The notes under the pieces: generated by a model
Database searches by the model: none
What the model saw: only the letters and a program-made list of their open reading frames with translations
Told to the model about the DNA's origin: nothing
Source of the DNA: Guadua angustifolia
Taxonomy: Eukaryota; Streptophyta; Magnoliopsida; Poales; Poaceae
NCBI GenBank assembly: GCA_036346375.1
Contig: JAYEVE010000527.1
Coordinates: forward strand, 1,231,712-1,295,711
Length of the DNA stretch: 64,000 nt
Direction of reading: 5' to 3'
Program-made: the position numbers and the translations under genes
Shown: one piece after another, positions 55,738 through 64,000 of the stretch
How positions within the stretch are numbered: position 1 is the first letter of the stretch
Layout: each line of letters starts with the position of its first letter

Positions 55738-56919
55738 TAGGGATGGACAATTTTTAATCGAAACTGAAAAAAGAAACTGAATCGAATTAAATGAAAATAA
55801 ATCAGTTTTTCAATTTGTGATTCAGTTTTTATTTTGGTACTACTTGGTTTCAGTTTTTGGTTGGTTTTGCAATTTTGGAGACCCGAAAAAAAAGAAGCAC
55901 TCTTCTTCTCCTTGCCCTCCCGAAGCTCCTGTCTACCTCCAAATTCAACTGCTTCCTCCCCATCCAGGGCACCGCCTCCGCTTCTTTGATCTGCGCCATT
56001 ATTGGACCTTGCTGATCGCTAAGGTGGATGCCGAGCACGACGCCGTGATGCCCATTAGTCCCCCGGAGAGCATCCACTCCGCCATGCACTATGCCATACT
56101 CCCAGGTGCCCGCATGGAGGGTGCCACCAAGCATGCGCCTCCGGTGCTCTGCGTCGCCGCTTGCAAGCTCCTCGGCGCGCCGCACGTCGCCGCGCTCCCC
56201 GCGCGTTCTTACCCTCGAGATGCTCCAGGCGTTATCGCTTGTTCACGACAACCTTCCCTGCTTCGACGCCGCGCCAACCCGCCGCGGATGCCGGTCCACC
56301 CAAGCCACCTGCGGCACCGACGTGGTCGTCCTCGTCGGAGACGCACTTTCTCCCTGGCCTACACCCACGTCGTCTCCCGCACCCCCTCCCCCCAACCACG
56401 TGCCCCACGCCGTCCTCCTCCACCTCCTCGCCGAGCTGGCGTGCGCCGTGAGATCTACCGGCATTGCCACCGGTCAGTTCCTCGATCTCGTCGGCGTCAC
56501 CACCCTCAGCGAGGCCGAGGTCATGCAGGTCCTGACCAAGAAGTTCGGCGAGATGGCTGAATGCTCGGCCGCCTGCGGCGCCATGCTCCGAGGGGCGGGC
56601 CCTGACGAGGAGGCCGTGCTGTGGCGCTACGGCCGCTCCTGTGTAGTGCTCGATTTTTCGGTTCACCGAAAAAAGGAATAGAATTTTGTTTTTCTTCGAG
56701 AAATGCTTTGTACTGACAGTTACGTAAATATTAAAACATAAATAAATAATAAATGATAATTATTTATCTTTTTGTTTGTTTTAAGATTTATGCAACTTGT
56801 ATTAAAAAAGAAAAGTATTGAAGGATTGTTCTTTCTTCTTTAGTCTAGAAAATTCGGTTGCCTATTTCTAAAAACCAATTTATTTTTAAACCAAACCAAT
56901 TAACCAATGCCCTCCCCTA
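55738..56919. mobile_element. hAT-type transposon carrying a captured gene fragment (Pack-hAT candidate)
   Basis: The 8-bp TSD TTTGCAAT is perfect (55,730-55,737 and 56,920-56,927). Ends are TAGGGATGGACA on the left and, reversed, TAGGGGAGGGCA on the right (9 of 12 match). Subterminal AT-rich sequence with AAACTGAA/AACCGAA-type motifs flanks a GC-rich core of about 0.75 kb, which encodes part of a GGPPS small subunit. No transposase is present, so it would depend on another hAT element. The ends resemble those of the element at 62,162-62,900. Confidence 0.8.
55905..56655 (+). pseudogene. Captured fragment of a heterodimeric geranylgeranyl diphosphate synthase small-subunit gene
   Basis: Frame 1 encodes HYWTLLIAKVDAEHD, PESIHSAMHYAILPGA and PPVLCVAACKLLGAP. 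After a frameshift near 56,200 frame 2 continues with LEMLQALSLVHDNLPCFDAA, VVVLVGDALS, GIATGQFLDLVG, FGEMAECSAACGAML and DEEAVLWRYGRS. Both CxxxC motifs that mark the small subunits (CVAAC, CSAAC) are present. The aspartate-rich motif is DNLPCFD rather than DDxxxxD, as expected for a subunit without its own synthase activity or for decay. The small subunit binds GGPPS in plastids and shifts its product output. The C terminus is lost and the sequence runs into the transposon end. Confidence 0.75.
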
Positions 56920-56927
56920 TTTGCAAT

Positions 56928-57365
56928 GCATATCTTGGCAGACGACATAAGTAAATTCAACCGCATCTGTTCACTGTGTTTCAGCTAAGAGGTGCCCACT
57001 AAGGCACGCAAAACAGTTGATAACAATGTTAACGAAAAGTAGTATTTGCAGGAGACGCTAAGAACTCTTAACAGTTGATAGGACCAACCAGCGAAATAAA
57101 GCAGAAAGATGAAGAGAAAACGAAACACACCAATAATTTTATACATAATAAAATGGTGAGTTAAATTATTTAATATATCACCAAAATACTACACTAAATG
57201 CTCCTTCAACTACAACACTGTCCTTCAACTTTGCTTTTCTCCCGTTTACCCAAATACTCACAAACCACTGAAAAGCTAAGTATAAAATACACTCGCAGAA
57301 GAAATCCGAGATGAAAACAACATATGCAGGTTATTGGGACTAAAATGGTAATCTCGGCCTGGAAT
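56928..57365. other. 3' flank of the RCC1 gene
   Basis: AT-rich sequence between the hAT element and the RCC1 stop codon. The part next to 57,365 should be 3' untranslated sequence. No other feature seen. Confidence 0.4.
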
Positions 57366-60300
57366 TTAACTGCTTGGCGCCGCAATTACTATATCGTCCA
57401 TACTCTTCTGGAACAGTATCTCTGTAGGTTTTAAGCAACCCCGAATGTACTCCTGCCCAAGTTGTGCTCGCTCATTGTCCCCAAACCCGAATACAATGCC
57501 TCTGTTTGTCACTGCAACAGTGTGGTACAGCCCAGTGCTTATTTGGGAGACGTGGTGACCACGCAGACTGTCGAGAACACGAGGCCTCATTACTTTGTCG
57601 GAAGATCCTCGATCAGGAAATCCTAAACTCCCAAAGCCCATCCATCCAAATGCAAAAACTGAGCCCTCATCGGTAAGAACAAAGGTCTTTTCTTCCTAGC
57701 ACAGGCCTGTCCGAATTCAGAAACACACTTAAGCTTTTAGACATGAAACCAGTAATTATGGTGTTACAGGTATGACAAGAACATTTTAATTAGAATGAGC
57801 AACTTCAGTCCCATTATGCATGAGCTTTTAAAACAAAAGAAGAGCATTGCCTTTCTTTGCCATCAGAGAATAAGATATTTCGTTCTAGTCTAAATGATCA
57901 GAATTTATACTAAACTTATTCCTCTATGCTTAATAAAGTGCAGATGAAAATGGTGCGAACTGCACACACATGCAACAGACCTGCACAGCAACTTGGCCTT
58001 TCAGACTGCTGATCAATTCTGGGCCAGTTTTGTCATTCTCATCACCATGACCTAAGGCTCCACAGTAACCTCTGCCCCATGTATAAACCTGAAAATTCAA
58101 GTCTTTTACTTCTGTCTGGGTAGCAACTAACAATCACAAGATATAACTGCAAGTTCTTTGAACAATATATACTCACGTATCCAAGTGCATCGAGAGCTAC
58201 AGCATGCTCATCTCCAGCAGACACACGAACCACATGAATGTTCCTCCTCTTAAATGATTGGATGGCACGTGGAAGAAGTTCATTGTGCTGGTCCCCGTGT
58301 CCAAGACAGAAGTTAGTACAAGAGCCAAATGAATGAACTGTCCCATCGTCTGTTACAGCAAATGTATAGCTTGCACCAGCTGCAACCTGCACCACTGGGG
58401 TAAGGCGGCCTTCGAATAATTCAACAATCTTTGGAGTAGCCTTATCTATGGTGTCACCATGACCAAGCTGGCCATGTGTGTTACTTCCACAGGTATACAC
58501 TTGCCCGTCCCTTGTAAGAATGACAGTAAAACTTAGACCAGTAGCCACCTGTGAAAATAACAAGATAGCATTAGAATAGGAATGGTGCATTACAGAAAGC
58601 TAAGCAAAATAGCAAATGCATGGTAAAATTTGAAAATAAATGACAGCACCTAGAACAACGCAATCTTGTTAAGTACATAAATCAAGTAATGTATAATCTT
58701 TTTCTAAAGAAGAAATGCAGAACAAAGACACAAAATAATGTGTAATAAAAACTACTGAAATCCAAAACATTAGGGTTACAAATGAGTTTTTGTTCAACAG
58801 AGAGTACTGATTTAACATGTACCTGAGTTGAAATAGTTGCAATGATGAAAAATCTGGTGGTTATACAAAAGGAAAGGAGTAGCTGAACTGTAAGTTCCTA
58901 CATCATGCGCAAGCATGCACATGACTTAGAAAGGAAGATGGATCAATATCAAAATTTTCATTTAGAACATATATAAAAACAAAACAACACCCTGAGGTCA
59001 GGCATTTATTGATTTTTCCATTCAGTCAAACCAAATGGGATGGATCTTCCACCTATTTAGCTTCTTCAACGCATAAGTAATGTTGCTTAACTAAGAATGT
59101 ACTTTAGGAGAGTGCGCAAACATTTGTACTCTAGAAACCAATGGTAACTATGCTGCTAGCTTTCCTAACCAATGCAGAGAGGTGCAACTTTGTGCAGAGA
59201 GAGAGATTCAATTTTTTAAAAAAGAAAGAAAGAAAAAAAAACAGAGAGAGGAGGAGAAGAAGAAGAAGAAGAAGAGAGAGAGAGAGTAGAGTAGACATAC
59301 AAACTAAGTAATTACAATAGTCTCATTGTCAAATTAAATACACATTTGACCATGAACAAAAGCAGAGTGCCTATCAAGCCAAATAACCAGAAGCACAGTT
59401 CTGTTTGCTGAAGAAATTGCAGATAATAATTGAAGGGCCATTCATTCATCATTTGGAAACCAATATGGTATAGTGGGGACATGAAACACAAAAGGATGAT
59501 AAAGATCATTGGTCCCACCTGCTTGCAAGAAATCCTTTAAGGGCTTCTATTTGGGTGGGTCGAAATATAGTTCGACCCACCTCACCGTGACCACAGCATA
59601 ATGATGAATTATCTCCACAAGTGAACACCTGTTTAGACAAAGTTCTTTAGAATTGCAAAGCACAGAGTAATAAAAATATCACAATAGGCAATTCATAGCA
59701 TCCGTTAAGGAGAGCATCGATTACCTCCCCAGACTCTGTAACAAAAGCAGCATGGTTGTGCGAGGCAGAGATGTTGACAACATGGGAAAGTGACGGGAAG
59801 GAAACCCGACTAAATGCTGCACATTGTGTTGTATCTGGACCATGACCTAGCACACCACACAAGCTGGACCCACAAGAATAGACAGAAGAGTCATGGACCA
59901 AAAGTGTGTGATATCTCCCTGTCGCTACTTGCATCTGGAAACATACAGCATGTTTACATAAATAAGAAACCAATTTGGACATGTTTTTCCAATATCAGAA
60001 AATTTGTAACTGTTCAGAGTCACCTAAAGACATCATAGTCCATGAGGGAAAACTATTCCCAAATGCAACAAAACAACCATACCAAAAATAACTATCAGCA
60101 TTAAGTTCAACATACAATTAAACTCATAAGGCGGAGGGCAAAAAATGTTTAAGGAAAAAAAAAAGCAAACCCAAAATAACATTCGGTACCCTCCAGAACA
60201 ACAACCCAATACATTAGGCAATCCAGAACCATTATGTATAGCCACATATTATCATTTGTATGAAGAGCTACAACTGCAAATTCAATCACAATGTACAAAA

Positions 60301-61109
60301 CTAAGGCATGACCAAGTTTTTTAAGACGTTTACAGAACAATAGCAACACAGTTTACCAAGAGTTTTCGATCATAATAAATCATTTCCGGAAAACATCATG
60401 GTCTCATTCTGCAGCATGTTCATGGTAGTATTGTTCGTCATACCAATGCGTATCAGCATATATAAATAACAGAAATATTAATAAGTTTGTCTATCAGATA
60501 TAAGTTTTCTTAACTCCCACTAAGTCAAAAACAAGCTCAATTACTCTACAGTAGCCTAGCAATGATATTTATCACTCCAATACAAGTCAAACATGAGTGT
60601 TCATCCCAACTATGAAGTTTCTGGATTCCATGAAGCATGCATTATCAAGCGTGTATCTAACTACTCCAAAATGGGCAAAACTGCAACTTAGCCCAATCAT
60701 TTGCACTAACATTTCTTTCTAGTTGTGGTCACTGGTCAGCACACAAAAACTATCAAGATTTCATTTCTGTTATCTCATAAGCTAAGGAAGAATCCTCACG
60801 TCGCCGGAGGAGGTATCGACGGTGCCAGAGGACTGCTCGACGGACTGCAGGAACCTGAGCACCTTTTTCCAGCTGCCAGCGCACCTCTCCAGGAGCTCAC
60901 CGCGCGCCGCGGGCCCATGGCCGCGAACGCGTCCGCGCGGCGCACAGCCTCGACGCCGCGTGCTCGGCCAGCGGGCGGAGAGCGCGGCAGGTGACCTCAA
61001 GCCGCGCGAGGTCGCCCGCGGTGAGGCGGCCGGAGGTCAGGACCTCCCCGATGAGGTGGCCCGGCAGTTCCTCCATCGAGAAAGCGCGCGGCGCCTTCTC
61101 CCCCGCCAT
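57366..61109 (-). CDS. RCC1-repeat protein with F-box-like N terminus, six exons
   Basis: Exons by GT-AG signals: 60,800-61,109; 59,725-59,934; 59,519-59,628; 58,177-58,548; 57,981-58,088; 57,366-57,706. The start is MAGEKAPRAFSMEELPG. An F-box-like segment follows (LPGHLIGEVLTSGRLTAGDL), then SWKKVLRFLQSVEQSS, then seven RCC1-type blades with signatures VATGRYHTLLV, YSCGSSLCGVLGHG, YTCGSNTHGQLGHGD, VSAGDEHAVALD, YTWGRGYCGALGHGD and FGFGDNERAQLG. The architecture matches an Arabidopsis RCC1-family protein; the propeller probably binds a partner or chromatin, function not known. Four single-base deletions break the frame: two in exon 1 (near 60,905 and 60,935), one in exon 3 (near 59,533), one in exon 6 (near 57,690). 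Adding them back makes every exon phase 0, about 484 residues. It is either a recent pseudogene or, more likely, deletion errors. Confidence 0.8.
59213..59288. repeat. Purine microsatellite in RCC1 intron 3
   Basis: A run of GAAA, GAG, GAA and finally (GA)n units within the third intron, all purine on the plus strand. Confidence 0.8.
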
Positions 61110-61606
61110 GCATCCACCGCCGCAGGAGACGCGAACCCTCCCGAGAAAGCAATCCTTGGGGTGAAATCTTGGGGATCTTGGTCCTGGATCGATCGAAATC
61201 ATCCAAAGATCCGGGCGAACGGATCGAAATGGCGACGAAACTAGCTGCAACACCCACTGGACACCCGTGTCACTCCGCCAAGAACCGGGGGTTCGGTGCA
61301 GCCCGAACGGGGCAAACCGAATCAGATCGAACAGTGGAAGGAAGAATCCGCGAGATATGGTTGCAGCTCCCCACCCGAAGCTCCAACCAGCAACCCCGGA
61401 TCGAATCGAACCGAATCGAAAGGAGGCCAAATTGGGCAAGAAACCACTCAATTACGACCTCGGGAGCGCCAATCGGAGCTGGACAGAGCCTGGGTCAGGA
61501 CTTGGGGAGGAATCGGCCGGTCGGAGGGGGAATTGAAGCCGAGGAGGAGAATCTTCCTAATCTGGGGATTCCTTGCCTCCCTCGCCTTTTTTCAAAATTC
61601 GGCGCG

Positions 61607-61614
61607 TATTTATA
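61607..61614 (-). promoter_or_regulatory. TATA box of the RCC1 gene
   Basis: TATAAATA on the minus strand about 500 bases upstream of the start codon, implying a long 5' untranslated region (about 61,110-61,580) with a high CpG content. Motif-based inference. Confidence 0.45.
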
Positions 61615-61799
61615 CACACGCAAAACAAACAAATACACGCACGCACGAACACAAAGCGAGAGGCTTCCTCCTCCACGAACCGAAAGCAAAAACAAAGCAA
61701 AGGAAAAGCGTAGACAAAATTTCGTACACGCGAGTAAAGAGGCGGAGGCGAATAGAAAAAAAAAAGGAAAAGGCGAAATCCTCCACTGGCCTTAGCTGA

Positions 61800-62161
61800 G
61801 GCTGTATTATTTCACTGATCCGTGGGCCTAACGGAGTTGGAGCCACCTGTCAGTGAGGTGAGGCGCAGCGCTTCCGGCTGGGAGGATCACTGGATGGTAG
61901 CTGGCCTCTGTTTCTGACATGCAGGGCCGAGGGTGCTTGGGCCCGGTCTGTCAGTGGGGAAGGGGTGGGTTGGCTGGGTGCGCGGAATGGAAGGCTCGAG
62001 AGGGGGGCGAAGGACGTGGCGGCCACAATCCGCTTGGGGAGGACGTGTCGCGGCGGGATTGGGCACAAGTCGGAAGGATTTTTCTGTGCCGGCCATTGAT
62101 TCGTATTCGCTTCGGCTTTCGAGTTGGACAGCCACAGTGGTCAGCGCGGACACCGAGGAGG
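61800..62161. other. Upstream intergenic region of the RCC1 gene
   Basis: GC-rich with GGGCC and CCACCTGTCAGTG motifs, as common in grass promoters. No gene. Confidence 0.35.
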
Positions 62162-62900
62162 TAGGGGATGGCAATCAAGTGGAAACCTTCGGGTACAAAT
62201 CTAAATAAAATTTCATCTATCTAAACCCATTAAACTTTGTAGGTATAGATCTGTGTCTATGCTTAAACCCAATGGATACCTAATACCCAATAGGTACCCA
62301 CGGGCACGTAATCGCGGCGCGAGCAATCAAGGTGAAGGCGAGAAGCGGGGCACCACTTGCCGCCAGATACTCCTCCCCTTGCAAACGCTAGAGGCCATGG
62401 TTCTTGTCTCGCTGAACACTAGACCTCGGCACGCGCGGGGAGAAAAGGCCGGTGAGTAGGATCACCTCTCCTTCTATCTCCTTCTCACCTCTTTCTTTTT
62501 TGGCGCTATGCACGCCGGGCAGAGGAGCCGATAGGAGGAGTTGGCGGAGAGGAGGAGCAGCATCGGCACGAGGAAGGCAAAGGCGAAGGGAGAGAAGCCG
62601 AAGCAATCAGGCGATGGGGCAAGAGGATGGAGGCGATGGAGGTGAGGGGAATTAGAGAGGAGCCAACTAAGCCGAGCAGTCAATGAGTTCGTTTTTCTAA
62701 TATACCTCTAAAAAAGTGGGCCCACATGTCATAGGATACCCACTGGGTACCCATAAGTACAAATTGACACCCACACCCATCCTATGGGCTTATCGGGTAC
62801 CCAAACCCGTAAACCCATGGGTCTAAAGTACTACCTATACCCACTCTTATCTGCCTGCACCCATAGGAACCTAAACCCATGGGTATAATCGCCATCCCTA
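62162..62900. mobile_element. Non-autonomous hAT-type element, 739 bp
   Basis: TSD CGAGGAGG is perfect (62,154-62,161 and 62,901-62,908). Ends are TAGGGGATGGC on the left and, reversed, TAGGGATGGCG on the right. Subterminal regions are made of repeated and inverted ACCCATGGGT/GGGTACC words. A GC-rich core (62,300-62,680) carries a donor-like CCG|GTGAGTAGG, so it may hold captured sequence, but I recognise no gene in it. Confidence 0.8.
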
Positions 62901-62908
62901 CGAGGAGG

Positions 62909-64000
62909 AGATAGGAGGGATTAAATTTTCGTTGAATTTCAATGAAATTTTGTCAAAATCTCAGATTTCACATCCATATGATCTAAATTACAAGTCAAAA
63001 AAATTAAAAAAAATTAAAATACTTCAATACTTATATTTTTTTTGGCAAAATTTCTACTTAAAACCACCAAAATTTCACCTAAATCAAGCTTAAATTTCAT
63101 TAAAAATTCAAATTTTGCTTTTTTATTGCCTGATTTGACTTCAATTACATCAATAACCCATAAGAAAATGATCTTTGATGTATTTGTTGAAATCTTATTT
63201 TTGAGATATTTTAAAATTTTGGCAAAAACATCGTTGGAATTTTATAAAATTGAATATGCTTTGTAATACTATGAAAAATTTATGGTACTATCTTAAGAAG
63301 TTTAGAATAAAATATGAAATTTTATAAAATATTTTAACTTTATTTATTATCTTTTAAACATAAAAAACGTAATTAGCATAAACGAGGTAGTAAGAGAGTC
63401 AGAATTTTATAAATTTTTAAAATTTAATCATCATTTGAAAAGTTTACTATATCATTAGTGATGCATCAAGACTATCTATAAAAATTTTCAAAATTTTCTA
63501 GCAAGGTTTGAACCATTTTCCATTTGGTTGAAATTTATTGGTCAGCCTTCAGTTGCATTTTCTGAATTTTTAAAAATTCATGAAGCTTTAACATCATCTG
63601 AAAGTTTTATGAGAATATTAATGATACATCGTAACCATGCAAAAAAAATTAAAATTTTTTAATGTGGTTTGTACCATTTTTTATTCGGATCAAACTTGTC
63701 GGTCAATGTTTTTCTCAGGACGGTGTAAGTTCAACCTTCATTAGTTATGGTTTTGGTGTTAATGACAAATCTAATATTGAGATTATCCAATTAATGTGAT
63801 TTTGTTATTAATGACAAATCTTATATCGAGACTAACTTGTTTATTTAGAATGTCTTTCATTAGTCTCATCACATTGAAAAATGGAAAACCCAAGGTATGT
63901 ATGCGTATTCATCTTAGTATTAGTTGCATACTTTGGAGTCAAGTTAAAGTATGAATGTCCCCATTACATTGACCACAAAATGTGCATCATGTTTTCCAAT
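62909..64000. repeat. AT-rich intergenic sequence with short tandem duplications
   Basis: No gene. A unit of about 163 bases with CATCAT(T/C)TGAAA...AGTTT, (A/G)TGAT(G/A)CATC and GTTTG(A/T)ACCATTTT is present twice (from about 63,430 and 63,593). At 63,754-63,830 TTAATGACAAATCT(A/T)ATAT is repeated about 57 bases apart. Confidence 0.5.

Noticed and set aside
55817..56560. 247-codon plus-strand ORF as an intact gene
   Set aside because: It starts with GTG inside the transposon end, and its second half (after about 56,200) is an Arg/Pro-rich shadow; the real GGPPS-like frame continues in another phase.
61169..61795. 208-codon ORF antisense to the RCC1 5' region
   Set aside because: Overlaps the inferred 5' untranslated region and promoter of the RCC1 gene; no domain and biased Arg/Lys composition.
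63430..63725. Centromere satellite
   Set aside because: Unit length fits but only two diverged copies are present and the sequence does not match what I know of CentO.

Overview
The window is a piece of a grass (Poaceae) nuclear genome. The evidence is Tat-lineage and chromovirus-type Ty3/gypsy retrotransposons of grass type, Stowaway- and Tourist-like MITEs, and an intron-containing plant RCC1-family gene with a GC-rich first exon. About four fifths is transposable element. I see no rRNA, tRNA or CRISPR. Species cannot be named from sequence alone; a rice-like grass is plausible.

Positions 1-51,300 are one nest of retrotransposons, resolved from LTR pairs, target-site duplications (TSDs), primer binding sites (PBS) and polypurine tracts (PPT). 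An outer chromovirus D (integrase/chromodomain tail at 43,922-44,289) was hit by Tat-type element E (1-1,915 and 43,805-43,921). Element C (1,916-43,804, TSD GGTAT, two 730-bp LTRs) sits inside the 3' LTR of E. Element A (2,974-34,791, LTRs about 1.07 kb) sits inside the accessory ORF of C. Chromovirus-like element B (18,511-31,155, 5.3-kb LTR) sits inside gag of A. A and C carry gag, protease, RT, RNase H, a second RNase H and integrase on the minus strand. Accessory ORFs run on the opposite strand to gag-pol. The region right of D holds an AT-rich array, an LTR-like stretch and a 2.9-kb solo LTR with a perfect TSD.

Two things in the nest are unexpected. First, the right LTR of B is cut short and joined to a second copy of the 1.2 kb that precedes B, and this copy is an empty B site. 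Second, copies within the young elements A and B differ mainly by small changes at CAG/CTG sites, which looks like a methylation-linked sequencing artefact, whereas the older LTR pair of C differs by substitutions only.

Positions 51,300-64,000 are gene-proximal. They hold small DNA transposons, an RCC1-repeat gene with an F-box-like N terminus on the minus strand (six exons, 57,366-61,109, four single-base deletions against the expected frame), and two hAT-type elements with 8-bp TSDs. One of these (55,738-56,919) carries a captured, frameshifted fragment of a gene for the small subunit of heterodimeric geranylgeranyl diphosphate synthase, so it is a Pack-hAT candidate. This is the most interesting single object in the window.
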